Positions 12,999 through 26,032 of a stretch of 64,000 nucleotides of DNA are shown here, piece by piece. The DNA is from Karstenula rhodostoma CBS 690.94 (lineage: Eukaryota > Ascomycota > Dothideomycetes > Pleosporales > Didymosphaeriaceae): contig MU001510.1 of the NCBI GenBank assembly GCA_010093485.1, positions 5,167 to 69,166 on the forward strand, written 5' to 3'. Both the position numbers and the translations under genes were made by a program. Numbering within the stretch: position 1 is the first letter of the stretch; each line of letters starts with the position of its first letter. The notes under the pieces were generated by a model, which had not been told where the DNA came from, did not search any database, and saw only the letters and a program-made list of their open reading frames with translations.

Positions 12999-15097
12999 GG
13001 GTAATAGAAAGAAAAAGTATACTTTTTTTTATAGATTTTTAAACCTATATAACTCTATAAGTAAAGGGGCTATAATTATAAAAACTATATAGTTTTAGTA
13101 TAAAGAATTTCTTCTTTAATACTAGTATTTAAAAAACTATATTAGTAAGTAATATTAAAGTTTATCTAATAGGTAAAAACCTAATCTTTTTTTTAAAAAA
13201 AGTAAAGCCCTATAACTTTTTAACTAGTGTTAAAAAAAAATTTATTTTTTTACTAGCTTAAATAGGTTTAGTGTTAATTATATAAGTAATTTTTCAAGAT
13301 AGGTTTCTTACCTAATTATTTTAATATTAAATTTTTAAAAATTTCTATACTAGTTAGGTAAGTCTTAATTATATAATATTTTTAGAATAGGTTTAATATT
13401 AGTAAAATCTTTTAAAAAAAAAATTCTTTATACCTATTTCCTTAATATAGCTATAAAATAGCTCCTACTCTTTTTAAACTAAAAATAAAAGTTTCTCTTC
13501 TTTTAAAAAGAAATATCTCTATAGAAAAAATAGCTATTATACTTAAAAAAAAAAAGAAATATAGAAAATACTATATAATATATTAGAAAGAAAGAAATAA
13601 ATAATTATAGCCTTAAAAGAATTAGTTTAGGTAGGATTAGTAAAACCTCTAATAGAGAAAAAAGAGTTATTAATAATAACTTAACTAGAAGTTCTAAAAA
13701 GGAAAATAGGAGGCTATTATTAGAAAATAATATAAACTTTTCTACTAGGGGTTTATAAAGGCTATTAAAAAAGGAGGGATATAATATAAATATAACTAGT
13801 AAAAAGCCTATTCTAAATATTTTTAAAGCTAAAATTAGGCTTATTTATATTAAAGAAATTCCTAAAAAGATTTAGGAAAAAAACCTTAATAAGGTTATAC
13901 TTTCTAATAAAGCTACTATCTAAAGAGGATAGAAAAGTAGGAGGGAATACTATAGAAAAAGGAAAAATTCTAATATAGTGCCTTAAATAGTTAATTCTAG
14001 TAATAAAAGTAAGTTTTTTAAATTTTTAAATTCTAGAATTATAGAGAAAATACTTCTCTATTTTTCTATAATTTTACTTTTTTAATAACTATTAAACTAA
14101 CTAAACTATAGGCTAGGATATAACTATCTAAGTTTAGGGATTAATTTAAATAGAAGGAAGATCTAAATTAGTTATCCTAAAGACTCTAGAAACTAAAACT
14201 AACTTTAAATATAAGGCCTATATTAGTAGAATTTTAAATCCTATAGTTAAACACTATATTAATACTAGTAAGTTTAATAAGTCTTTTTTACCCCCTTTTA
14301 ATTAAATTCTTTAATTATATATATATATACTTAAAGATTTTTTTTAATAATCTTTATATATATACTAATAACTTTATAGGTTAGAAATTTTAATAGGATA
14401 ACTCTAAAATCTATAGGGCTAGGGTAGTAGAAAAGTAGTTTAAGAGAAATAAAATATTTTTTTATCTATACCGCCCCTATAGTCTAGATTTAAATTCTAT
14501 TAAAAATATTTAGGCTATCTTTAAAAATAGGCTAAATAAAAGACTTAGAGGTTTTTTAGATTATAGGACCTTTAGTAAAAGTATAGCCCTATATATTAGG
14601 GCTATTAAAGAAAAGTAGAATTTAATTCCCTAAGAAATAATAAATAATTATATTTTATTTATACCTAGATATTAGGAGGTAGTAAAAGAGGCTAAAGAAT
14701 ATTATATTAAGTATTAAATAATTACTTAATATTATTCTTTTACTAAAAAACTAGAAATATTCTTTTCTTAATTAATTATTTTAATTTATTATTATACTAA
14801 TCTATAAATTTAGTAGTAAATTAAACTATTATATAGGGCTTATATATAATAAAATAAAACCTTTTTATATACTAGTTAAAAAGTTATAAGGGTAGAAATC
14901 TAAGGAAAAACTAATTTTTTAAATTAGTAACTTATAATTTTTTATTCTTACTAACTAAGCTAGATCTAGATAAATTATACTAATCTACTATACTTTCTCT
15001 CTAAAATAATATATTTAGCTTAACTCTAGAAACTATATTAGCTAATTTATAAAGCTTTAAAAAGTATTAAAAAAAAGTATACTTTTTCTTTCTATTA

Positions 15098-15100
<3 letters not shown>
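12999..15100 (+). mobile_element. Tc1/mariner-like DNA transposon, RIP-inactivated
   Basis: Inverted terminal repeats run gggtaatagaaagaaaaag at 12,999 and the complementary ctttttctttctattaccc ending at 15,100. The interior carries a decayed DDE transposase. The last few bases of the right terminal repeat were displaced by the insertion of retroposon A2 and reappear at 16,321-16,331. The preceding TA fits the TA target of this superfamily. Confidence 0.87.
13860..14725 (+). pseudogene. decayed Tc1-type transposase
   Basis: Translation with stops read through shows the family blocks in order. VILSNKATIQRG near 13,893 corresponds to the 'viFSDE' first catalytic Asp block, here D to N. A QDNSK-like block near 14,395 holds the second Asp. 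YRPYSLDLNSIKNIQAIFKN near 14,470 matches the 'PYSPDLNPIENvW' block that carries the third catalytic residue. An RLNKR stretch follows. D to N, E to K and P to S/L changes fit RIP. It is not functional. Confidence 0.85.
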
Positions 15101-15134
<34 letters not shown>

Positions 15135-16316
15135 AAGTTACTATTATAACTATCTAGTAATAAGGAAATATCTAAAGGTACTATATAGTTCTATTAAATA
15201 GCTCTAAAGGATAATATTATTTATAATAAAAAAGAAAGAAGGGTACCTATAGTACTAGACTTAATTAATTAAATAGTAATCTACCTACGCGTATTATATA
15301 ATATAGTAACGCTATAATACTATAATATTATATAATACTAGTAGAATAGTATACTCCTTATTTATTAATATCTAATATATAATTATAAAGAAGTTATAAA
15401 ATATTAAGAATATTATAAAATATTAATAATATTATAATTTAAAATAGAATATAAAAAAGAGATTACCTATTAGTAATAAATAACTTATAGTACTATATAT
15501 AAAAATTTATTTTTATAAAAAGAAATCTATACTATATCTCTATTAAAATAGCTAATAATAATAAATAACTAATTCTTAGTAATAAATATAATATAGTATA
15601 TACTAGTAGTAAATCTATTAGTAATTTAAATATATCTAATTATATATATTATAAAATCTAATATATTATTTAGTAAGTTAACCTCTATTAGTATAATAAT
15701 TAACTTAGTATATAAATACTATAAGGTATAGTTATAAACTATATAATTATAGAGTCTATTAGTAAGTTTCTTATATATATATATATATATAGTATTACTA
15801 ATCTAGGGCTTACTAGAATTATCTCTATAGTAGTTAACTAGGAATAGAAACTTTACTAGTAAGTAATAAGAGCTAATTATAATAGTTCTTAAAGATTAAA
15901 AGAAGCTAGACTTTATAGTAAAAGTAATTATAATTAAGTTAGAATAACCTATATAATTAATAAATATAGAGTAGATAGTAGTAGCTTTATAGAATATATA
16001 AGAAAGTAGTAGATAATATTAATAATAATAATAGATAGATAATATTAATAATAATAATAGATAAGTAGTATTAATAGTAATAGTAATAGTAATAGGGTAA
16101 GCTATAAGCTATAAACTATAAGCTATAAATAAAAATTAAGAATATTAGTAAGTATAGGTAAGAAGAGTTAGTATTAAATAACTATTAGTTAGTATTATAC
16201 TAATAATTAAAAAAAGTATAAAAATATATAAAATAAGTATTAAAAAAGAATAAAAAGCTCTCTCCTATTATAAGTATACTATATATTTCTATAGACCTAA
16301 ATTAGAATCTAGACTA
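15101..16316 (-). mobile_element. family A retroposon, copy A2 (full length)
   Basis: It starts with a 28-base poly(T) (the complement of the tail) and ends with ...agaatctagact. It is inserted in the right terminal repeat of the Tc1-like element. The 11 bases ttctattaccc occur at 15,090-15,100 and again at 16,317-16,327, which is a clean target duplication. Confidence 0.88.
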
Positions 16317-16330
16317 TTCTATTACCCTAC

Positions 16331-16700
16331 TATATTTAATAAATATAGAGTAAATAATAATAGCTTTATAAAATATATAAAAAAGTAATAGATAATATTA
16401 ATAATAATAATAAATAGGTAATATTAATAGTAATAATAGATAGATAATATTAATAGTAATAATAATAGTAATAGTAATAGAGTAAACTATAAGCTATAAG
16501 CTATAAATAAAAATTAAGAATATTCGTAAATATAAATAAGGAAATTTAGTATTAAATAATAATTAGTATTATACTAATAATTAAAAAAAAAGTATAAAAA
16601 TATATAAAATAAATATTAAAAAAAGAATAAAAAGCTCTTTTTTATTATAAGTATATTATATAATTCTATAGGCCTAGATTAAAATCTAGACTAGAAATAT
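16331..16700 (-). mobile_element. family A fragment (5' third)
   Basis: It matches the tail-distal part of family A, including the agataatattaataataat triplet tract and the ctataggcctagatt end. It follows directly on the restored Tc1 terminal repeat. Confidence 0.75.
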
Positions 16701-17029
16701 AATTTATAATTATTTCTTTAATAATTATAATTATACTTCTCCTTTTAAAAGTATTTATATAGTTACTTTTAAGTTAGTAGTTATAAAAATAGAATTTTTA
16801 ATATTATAACTTATAGTATTATATCTTTTATAAATTTAAAAAGGGTTATTAAATTTTCTATTTTAATATAATACTATATTATATTAATATATTAAAGTTT
16901 ATTAGTATTTTTTTATTTTTAAACTAGTTTTAGACTTTTTCTAAATTATTAAAGTAACTATTAGCTACTTAGTCTATTTTAAATATATTTATTTCTAATA
17001 AATTTAAATCCCGCCTATATATATTTTTC
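16701..17029. other. unassigned RIP-mutated DNA
   Basis: AT-rich, with no open frame and no match that I could place within the window. Confidence 0.5.
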
Positions 17030-17316
17030 TTTTAGTTTTAATAAAAACTATTTTTTTTAATACCTTATTAACTCTCTATAGTAAGTTTCCTATATATTAG
17101 TAGGTATATATTAAGTCTATTTTAGCTAGTTTTATACTAGTTCTAGTTTAAATAGCTTAGTACTATACCCTTTTTAATTAGCCTATATATAAATACTAGA
17201 TAAGTTTTAAATACTTTTTTAGTTTCCCTTTATTTATATATTAGTAAAGTATAATATATCTTTTTATTTTCTTTATTTTATTAAGTTACTCTATCTTATA
17301 GTAAATCTCTATAATA
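17030..17316 (-). mobile_element. family B short element, long form
   Basis: The reverse complement begins tattatagagatttactata and contains the diagnostic ggctaattaaaaaggg word. It continues into the extra 3' half, found only in long forms, that ends near a ...actgggagaaaa-like word. It is strongly mutated. Confidence 0.75.
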
Positions 17317-17565
17317 TAAATTTAAATAATTATTAAATAATTTTATTTCGTTTTAATTAGTAAATAGTATTAGTAATTATACTAATAAATATATAATAAG
17401 AGAAAAAAGAATAGAATCTTTTTTTTCTTTTTTAAATATATTTTTATTATCTAGCTCTTCTATATAAATATTAGATAATAGGAGATTATTAACTATTATA
17501 TCTATATATATACTATCTAAAGTAAATAAAACTAGACTACTTATAAATAAAAAAAAAAAATTAAA

Positions 17566-17825
17566 TATTAAAATTCTAGTATAAATAATATAGCTTTAAC
17601 TTTAGAAATAAGTAAATAGTATAGTATTAAATAAATAAATTACTATTAAATTCCTCTATTAGTATTTATAATTATATACCCCTTACTATTATATAATCTC
17701 TCTAGTTAAATATAAAATATCTCTAGTTATAATAAATAATAATAATAGTAATAATAAAAGAGATTTAAATTCTATTCTAAATTCTAAGTATAGAGTCTAT
17801 AAGATAATATATAAAAAGTAAAAAA
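17566..17825 (+). repeat. family E/F repeat, copy ending in an A-rich tail
   Basis: The first part (attctagtataaataatata...) matches 61,148-61,310. The last part (ttctaagtatagagtctata) matches the ends at 23,118 and, inverted, near 32,160. All copies end with a gtaatatataaa word followed by A-rich sequence, as a retroposon tail would. Confidence 0.7.
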
Positions 17826-17832
17826 AGAAAAC

Positions 17833-19071
17833 TAGTCTAGATTCTAATTTAGGTCTATAGAACTATATAATATATTTATAATAGAAGAGAGCTTTTTATT
17901 TTTTTTTAATATTTATTTTATATATTTTTATACTTTTTTAATTATTAGTATAATACTAACTATTATTTAAATACTAATTCTTCTATTTACTTATATTTAC
18001 TAATATTTTTAATTTTTATTTATAACTTATAGCTTATAGTTTATAGTTTACCCTATTACTATTAATATTAATATTATTTATTTATTATTATCTACCTATT
18101 ATAACTTATTTATTATTACTATTAATATTATTTACTACTTTTTATTTTACCTATTATAGAGTAGCTATTACTATTTCTATATTTATTAACTATATAGACT
18201 TCTTTAACTCTTTAATTATAATTATTTTTACTATAAAGTCTAGCTCCTTTTAGCCTTTAAAAATTATTATAATTATCTCTTATTACTTATATATAAAGTT
18301 TTTATTCTTAGCTAACTATTATAATATTATTCCTATCTAGATTAGTAATATCGTGTTAGTAATACTATATATATATATAAAAAACTTACTAATAAACTCT
18401 ATAATTATATAGTCTATAACTATAACTTATAGTATTTATATACTAGATTAATTATTATACTAATAGAGGTTAACTTACTAGATAATATATTAAATCTTAT
18501 AATATATATAATTAGATATATCTAAATTACTAATAGACTTATTACTAGTATTTACTAAGTTATATTTATTACTAAAGATTAGTTATTTACTATTATTAGT
18601 TATTTTAATAGAGTAGAATATAGTATAGATCTCTTTCTATAAGAGCTAGCCTTTATATATAATACTATAAGTTATTTACTATTAGTAAGTAAACTCTCTT
18701 TTATATTTTTTTTTAAATTATAATATTATTAATTTATAATATTTTTAATATTTTATAATATTTTTAATATTTTATAATATTTTTAATATTTTATAACTTT
18801 TCTATAATTATATATTAGGTATTAGTAAATAAGAAGTATACTACCCTATTAATATTATATAATATTATAATATTATAGTATAGTATTATATATTATAATA
18901 TTATATAATACTTATATAGATTAATACTTCGTTAATTAAGTCTAGTATTATAGGTATCCTTCTTTCTCTTTTATTATAAATAATACTATTCTTTAGAGCT
19001 ATTTAATAGAACTATATAGTATCTCTAGATATTTCCTTTCTACTAGGTAGTTATAATAGTAACTTTATATT

Positions 19072-19088
<17 letters not shown>
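17833..19088 (+). mobile_element. family A retroposon, copy A3 (full length)
   Basis: It starts agtctagattctaattt and ends in a run of about 17 A. The internal order of triplet tracts and the (AT)n stretch matches A1. Confidence 0.82.
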
Positions 19089-19102
<14 letters not shown>

Positions 19103-19105
19103 ATA

Positions 19106-19810
19106 ACTTTTTAGTAACCTATTTTAGATATTTAGTAACCTATTTAGATTTTTGGTAACCTATACTAAGACTAAGGAATATTAGTAATCTAAAATACTAG
19201 TTTAATAGGACTAAGTTTATAGCCTATTTTATATTTTAAAATTTTATTATAATACCCTATAGTTTAGTGCTTATTAATAGTTTAGATAGTGGTTTCTATT
19301 AATAAACCTATTTATATTCAAGTAATATTAATAGATATATAAGAATATTTCTAGACTAATAATTATTTATTATATATCTAAATATAATAAGTTTAAAAGT
19401 TCTATTTATAGTAGTTTATATTAGTAGATATTACTATTTTTAAATAATAGTTCTATAATTAGATTCTATACTATATATATAGTATATAATAAAACTAAAA
19501 TCTTAGTTTCTTTCTCCTTATTATCCTCCCTTTTATAAGCTCTTAAAGTAAATAAGTATATTACCTATAGGTATAGTTATACTAAAAGTAAAGGTTTTTT
19601 TAAAACTTATAAATTTATTTATATCTCTATAACTATACTAGCTCTCTAAAAAATAAAAAGGGTATAATATACTAGATTTTATTTACTATTACTTTAATAT
19701 TTTACCCTAACTAAATTTAATCCCTTCTAATCTTTATCTTCCTATTTTAGACTAGTAGGTTACCGAATATCTAAATAGGTTATCGAGTATTAAAAATAGG
19801 TTACTAAAAC
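19106..19810. mobile_element. family C fold-back element, copy C1
   Basis: About 705 bp. The left end carries three stepped copies of a ggtaaccta-type word spaced about 20 bp apart, and the right end carries the inverse (ggttaccgaatatctaaat). The end sequence acttttcggtaacc is shared with C2, C3 and C4. It is a likely non-autonomous TIR transposon. Confidence 0.82.
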
Positions 19811-19844
19811 ATTAATACTATAAAGAAAAAAAAATAAAAATAAA

Positions 19845-20108
19845 GATAATAGTTATATATAGTTAATAGTTAATAATGGTAATAGGGATATATAGTATTT
19901 AATTATAAAATATTAAAAAAGCTTAGTATTATATTAATAATAAAATAAAGTAATAAAGATTATAATATAAAGTTAACTAGTATTTAGCTATAATTAATAG
20001 CTTTTAATAGATTTTAATAACTAGTTCTAAGAAAAGATTATAATTAAATAAATATAACTTAATAAGGTAAAAATTCTAAATAAATAAATAAAAAGATAAC
20101 TAATTAAT
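19845..20108 (+). repeat. family G repeat, copy 1
   Basis: A repeat of about 265 bp (tatatagttaatagttaata ... aaataaataaataaaaagata). Another copy lies at 23,275-23,531 and an inverted copy at 31,867-32,118. No coding potential. Confidence 0.8.
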
Positions 20109-20421
20109 ATTAGTTTTAAAATACTATTTTAATAGTTTTAGTATAGATAATATCTACTTATTATATAATAGATAAAAGTAATTAAATTTAATATAAGTAG
20201 TAAAGTATTTAAGGAACTAAAAATACTAGAATAAAATTTTATAAATTTAATAAAAATCTAAAGTTAAGTTTTAGACCCTAAACTTATATATTTAGAATAG
20301 TTAAACTAAGAACTAATATCTAAAAAATTATATTAGGTATAGTCTATTATATTATTTTTAAATTTTATTATAAAAATAGTTAGTAGTTTTATTTCCCTAT
20401 AAGTAAATAAGTAAGGTAACG
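20109..20421. other. unassigned RIP-mutated DNA
   Basis: No gene, and no internal match that I could find. Confidence 0.5.
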
Positions 20422-20702
20422 ACTTTTCGGTAACCTATTTTAGATATTCGGTAACCCATTTAGATTTTCGGTAACCCACGCCAAGACTAAGGAATATTAG
20501 TAATCTAAAATATTAGTTTAATAGAGCTAGAGTTATAGTCTATTTTATAATTTTAAATTTTATTATAATATATTATAGTTTAGTAGTTATTAATAGTTTA
20601 AGTAGTGGTTTCTATTAATAGACCTATTTATATTTAAGTAATATAAATAGATATATAAAAATATTTCTAAAGTAATAATTAGTTACTATATATCTAAATA
20701 GG
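20422..20702 (+). mobile_element. family C element, left part only (C2)
   Basis: It starts acttttcggtaacctattt. This is the least mutated version of the family's end, retaining cggtaacccacgccaagact. The right end is missing; A4 follows. Confidence 0.8.
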
Positions 20703-20716
20703 CTAGTATTAATTAG

Positions 20717-21907
20717 TTTTTTTTATTTTTTATTTTTTTTAATATAAAGTTACTATTATAACTATCTAGTAATAAGAAAATATTTAAAAGTACTATATAG
20801 TTCTATTAAATAGCTCTAAAGAATAGTACTATTTATAATAAAAAAAAAAAAGGATACCTATAATACTAGACTTTATTAATTAAGTATTAATCTACTTATA
20901 TATATTATATAATATTAGTATAGTAATATACTTTTTATTTATTAATATCTAATATATAATTATAGAGAAGTCGCGAAATATTAAAGATATTATAGAATAT
21001 TAATAATATTATAATTTAAAAAAGAATATAAAAAAGAGGTTACCTACTAGTAGTAAATAACTTATAATACTATATATAAAGACTAGTTTTTATAGAAATA
21101 AATCTATACTATATTTTACTCTATTAAAATAGTTAATAATAATAAGTAACTAATTCTTAGTAATAAATATAATATAGTATATACTAGTGGTAAGTTTATT
21201 AGTAATCTAGATATATCTAACTATATATATTATAAAATCTAATATATTATCTAGTAAATTAACCTCTATTAGTATAATAATTAATCTAGTATATAAATAT
21301 TATAAGTTATAACTATAAACTATATAATTATAGAGTCTATTAGTAAGTTTTATATATATATATATATATATAGTATTACTAATCTAGAGTAGAATTACCT
21401 CTATAGTAGTTAACTAGAAATAGAAACTTTATCTATAAGTAGTAAAAGCTAATTATAATAGTTTTTAAAAATTAAGAAAAGCTAGACTTTATAGTAAAAA
21501 TAATTATAATTAAGTTAGAGTAATCTATATAATTAATAAATATAAAGTAAATAGTAGTAGCTTTATAGAATATATAAAGAAGTAGTAAATAATATTAATA
21601 GTAATAATAAATAGGTAATATTAATAGTAATAATAGATAGACTATATTAATAATAATAGTAATAGTAATAGTAATAGTAATAGTAATAGGGTAATATATT
21701 AAACTATAAGCTATAAGCTATAAATAAAAATTAAGAATATTAATAAATATAGATAAAAAGAATTAGTATTAAATAACTATTAGTTAGTATTATACTAATA
21801 ATTAAAAAAGTATAAAAATATAAAATAAATATTAAAAAAGAATAAAAAGCTCTCTCCTATTATAAGTATATTATATAATTCTATAGGCCTAGATTAGGAT
21901 CTAGACT
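20717..21907 (-). mobile_element. family A retroposon, copy A4 (full length)
   Basis: A T-rich start and a ...aggatctagact end. The 8 bases attaatta flank it at 20,708-20,715 and 21,909-21,916, a plausible target duplication. Confidence 0.82.
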
Positions 21908-21916
21908 AATTAATTA

Positions 21917-22111
21917 TTTTTTTTTTTTTTTTTTTTTTTAATATAAAGTTACTATTATAACTACCTAGTAATAAGGAAATATCTAGAGATACTATATAAT
22001 TCTATTAAATAGCTCTAAAGAATAGTACTATTTATAATAAAAGAGAAAAAAAAGTATTTATAATACTAGACTTAATTAACTAAATAGTAACCTATTTATA
22101 TATATTATATA
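21917..22111 (-). mobile_element. family A retroposon, truncated copy A5
   Basis: A poly(T) of about 23 bases followed by the tail-proximal 170 bp of family A. It is then cut by a family B element. Confidence 0.8.
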
Positions 22112-22368
22112 TAATTACTATAAGGGTAGGTAAATTAATAAAGTAAGGGGGATAAAAAGGTATATTATACTTTACTAATATATAAATAAAGAGGAACTAA
22201 AAAAGTAGCTAAAACTTACTTAGTATTTATATATAGGCTAACTAAAAAGGGTATAATACTAAGCTAGTTAAAATAGGCTTAGTATATACCTATTAATATA
22301 TAAGAAATCTAATAATAGAGAATTAATAAGGTATTAAAAAGAATAATTCTTAGTAAAACTAGGAGAAA
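22112..22368 (+). mobile_element. family B short element, long form
   Basis: It carries the B core (gggggataaaaagg ... ggctaactaaaaaggg) and the long-form 3' half ending ...aaactaggagaaaaa. The first 15 or so bases are missing. Confidence 0.78.
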
Positions 22369-23118
22369 AATATATATAGATAGATACTACTACCTATATT
22401 ACTTTCTTCTATCCTATACTCTATTAGTTATTAATAGTATATATATAAAAAGAGAAAAGAATATAAGTAAAATACTTATCTTTAATATATTATAAATTCT
22501 ACTTAATAATATAATATAATATTTATAGTTCTAGATTTACTAATATATTATCTATACCTTAGAATTAACTTAACTAATAAGCCTATATAGGTAGTAATAT
22601 ATCTATTCTTTACTATTTATCTAGAGATACTAATAACTAATACTTATAATAAAGTAGAGAAGTATAGTAAAAATATTTAAATAATAATAGTAATAATAGA
22701 TAATAGTTATAATATTTAAGAGATTAAGAGCTAGCTAGAATCTAAATCTAAAGTATATATAAGTATAAAAAAAATATTTAAACTATATAAATTAAGTTAG
22801 CTAGTAATATAATATCTATTATCTTCTAGTTATAGATATATACTATAGTAATAGGAGATATAAAGTATATAAAATTACTATAATAATAAAAAAGAAATTA
22901 AGGAGAATAAGAAGTTTATAATAGAGGTAATAAGTAATAAAATAAGTATTTATTAAATATAAGAGATTCTATATAGTATAATAGTATAGGTATAGATAAT
23001 AATAATAATAATAGTAAAGAAGTTCTAAGTTCTATTCTAAGTTCTAAGTATAGAGCCTATAGGGTAATATATAAAGGGTAAAGAATAAAAAATAAAAAAT
23101 AGAAATAAAAATAGTAAC
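22369..23118 (+). repeat. family F retroposon-like repeat, with unassigned 5' part
   Basis: The last 250 bp, ending ttctaagtatagagcctata and gtaatatataaagggtaaag, are repeated inverted at 32,119-32,430 and partly at 17,740-17,825. The 5' part, from 22,369 to about 22,870, has no match that I could place. No ORF. Confidence 0.6.
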
Positions 23119-23120
23119 TA

Positions 23121-23270
23121 TATTATAGAGATTCACTATAAGGTAGGGTAACTTAATAAAGTAGGGGGGATAAAAAGGCGCGTTATACTTTACCAATATA
23201 TAAATAAAGGGGGACTAAAAAAGTAGCTAAGGCACGCCCAGTATCTATACACAGGCTAACTAAAAAGGGC
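23121..23270 (+). mobile_element. family B short element, short form
   Basis: A 150-bp copy beginning tattatagagattcactata and ending aaaaagggc. It is only partly mutated (ggcacgcccag and tacacagg survive). tagtaacta occurs on both sides, consistent with an 11-bp duplication bearing two later changes. Confidence 0.82.
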
Positions 23271-23274
23271 GTAG

Positions 23275-23531
23275 TAGTAACTATATATAGTTAGTATTTA
23301 ATAATAGTAATAGGGGTATATAGTATTTAATTATAAAATACTAAGTATAAGAGTTTAGTATTATATTAATAATAGAATAAAGTAATAAAGATTATAATAT
23401 AGTTAATTAGTATTTAGCTATAATTAATAGCTTTTAATAAATCTTAATAACTAGTTTTAGGGAAAGATAGTAATTAAATAAACTTAACTTAATAAAGTAA
23501 GGATTCTAAATAAATAAATAAAGAGGTAACT
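23275..23531 (+). repeat. family G repeat, copy 2
   Basis: It matches 19,845-20,108 in the same orientation and 31,867-32,118 inverted. With the F repeat to its left it forms the left arm of a large inverted arrangement around Gypsy-2. Confidence 0.8.
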
Positions 23532-24539
23532 AATTAATACTAACCTATCTATATATATTATATAATATAGTAACGCTATAATACTATAATACTATATAAT
23601 ACTAGTAGAATAGTATACTCCTTATTTACTAATACCTAATATATAATTATAGAGAAGTTATAAAATATTAAAAATATTATAAAATATTAATAATATTATA
23701 ATTTAAAAAAAAATATAAAAGAGAGATTATTTACTAGTAGTAAGTAACTTATAGTATTATATATAAAGGCTAGCTCTTATAGAAAAAGATTTATACTATA
23801 TTCTACTCTATTAAAATAGCTAATAATAATAAGTAACTAATTCTTAGTAATAAATATAATATAGTATATACTAGTAGTAAATCTATTAGTTACCTAGATA
23901 TATTTAACTATATATATTATAAAATCTAATATATTATCTAGTAAGTTAACCTCTATTAGTATAATAATTAATCTAGTATATAAATACTATAAATTATAAC
24001 TATAGACTATATAATTATAGAGTCTATTAATAAGTTTCTTATATATATATATATATATAATATTACTAATCTAGAATTAAATTATCTCTATAATAGTTAA
24101 CTAGAAATAGGGACTTTATTAATAAGTAGTAAAAGCTAATTATAATAGTTCTTAAGGATTAAAAGGAGCTAGACTTTATAGTAAAGATAATTATAATTAA
24201 GTTAAAGTAATCTATATAATTAATAAATATAGAGTAAGTAATAATAGCTTTATAAAATATATAAGAAAGTAGTAGATAATATTAATAATAATAATAGGTA
24301 GATAATATTAATAGTAATAATAGATAAATAATATTAATAATAATAGTAATAGTAATAGGGTAATATACTAAGCTATAAGCTAGAAGATATAAGTTATAAA
24401 TAAAAGTTAAAAATATTAGTAAGTATAAATAAGGAGAGTTAGTATTAAATAACTATTAGTTAGTATTATACTAATAATTAAAAAAGTATAAAAATATATA
24501 AAATAAATATTAAAAAAGGATAAAAAGCTCTTTCCTATT
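23532..24539 (-). mobile_element. family A retroposon, copy A6, left part
   Basis: An antisense A copy lacking its poly(T) end and interrupted by Gypsy-2. Its remaining bases resume at 31,816 (attataagtatactatataa). The 5 bases ctatt are duplicated at the junctions (24,535-24,539 and 31,816-31,820). Confidence 0.87.
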
Positions 24540-25041
24540 TATTATAATTATAGTAGAACTAGACTAGAAAAAAGAAAAGAATTATATATAAAATATTAGT
24601 AATAGAAATAAAACTAATAGGTACTTATATATAAGTCTATAAAGTAGTTTATATTATAAGTTATATAACTATAATTCTACTAAGAGTATAAAATTCTAAG
24701 AGTACTAGCTTTTAGTAGAAATAAAATAAATACTCTTATTAAGAAAATAGAATCTATAGAAGTAAACTAGAGAATTCTAGAATAGTAAAAATTAGAATAA
24801 CTAATATATAGTCTAGAAAAATCTCTATATAGTTTCTATTTTTTATAATTAACTTTTATACTTAAATTAAAGTACTTTATTTATATATAAATACTTAGTC
24901 TTCTTTTAGTATTATTATATTATATTCTATTATAATATAGAATTATTAATCTATTTAGTATTTACCTCCCTTATATTTTATTCCTTAAATAATCTTTAAG
25001 ATATAAATCTAGATTAAATATATAGGAAACCCCTTATAATA
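24540..25041 (+). repeat. Gypsy-2 5' LTR
   Basis: 502 bp, starting tattataattatagtag and ending accccttataata. It matches 31,314-31,815. Confidence 0.93.
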
Positions 25042-25984
25042 CTTTAATTATCTAAGGGTTTAAATTAAAATAGTATTACTAAATATACTAACTAGCTTAG
25101 AGGGCTTTAGAATAAGTACTACCTTAGGTCTAGCTAGTAACCTAGTAATCCTTTTAATAATATAAATTAAAAAGGTAGAATAGTTTAAAATATAGCTAGC
25201 TATAATTATAAAATAGATTTAAGCTCCTATAACTATAATAGTATATCTACTAAAAGTTAACTTTAAAATTCTAAAACTCTATAATAGAGAAATAAAAATT
25301 AACCTTAAAATATTTTTAATAAATATAGAGTTATACTATAGATATAATTATAATATATTTAGAAATAACTAAGTAAAAATCTTAGTTACTATAATATATA
25401 TAATAGGATAGGTAGTAGAATAAATATATTTAATTATTAAAGACTTTTTAGTATATAAAATAGAACTAGAAAGATAGAATAAAGAGACTATAAAAGTCTT
25501 TATATTCTAGAGAAAATTTAAGAAATAAATTAAAATTATATTTAGTAAGGTAGATAAAAAATAATAGGCTAAATAATTTATTTAATATATTAAATAAATA
25601 GAATTAGCTAGTAAATACTCTACTATATTCTAATAGCTTTAGACTAAAATTAATTAAAATAATATCCTACTATAGATAGCCTACTATAATAACTTAAAAG
25701 AGCTAGTTAAAAATAAATTACTCTATTATAAGAAGCCTAATAGCCTAAAAGCCCTAATTAAACTAGTAATATAAATTAACTATTAATTATATAAATAATA
25801 ACTAGAAAAGAAAGAATTTACTAAACTAGTATTTAGTCTAAGGGCTAATATATAGAAGTTATATTATAAGTAAAGAGATTATAATAGAAATATAATTATA
25901 GGAAATAAAGTCTATAAAAAGAAAAAATAAATTTTATAGTAAAAGAAGTAGAATAATATCTAATAATAATACTTTAAGAATAGG

Positions 25985-26032
25985 GCTTATCTAAACTATA
26001 GAGAGAGGAAATACTTTAAAACTAAATATCCT
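25985..26032 (+). pseudogene. mutated gag CCHC zinc knuckle of Gypsy-2
   Basis: The translation reads AYLNYRERKYFKTKYP. The spacing equals a CX2CX4HX4C knuckle in which all three Cys and the His have become Tyr (TGY to TAY, CAY to TAY). These are exactly the changes CpA to TpA mutation makes on either strand. The position, upstream of the RT region, suits gag. Confidence 0.75.
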
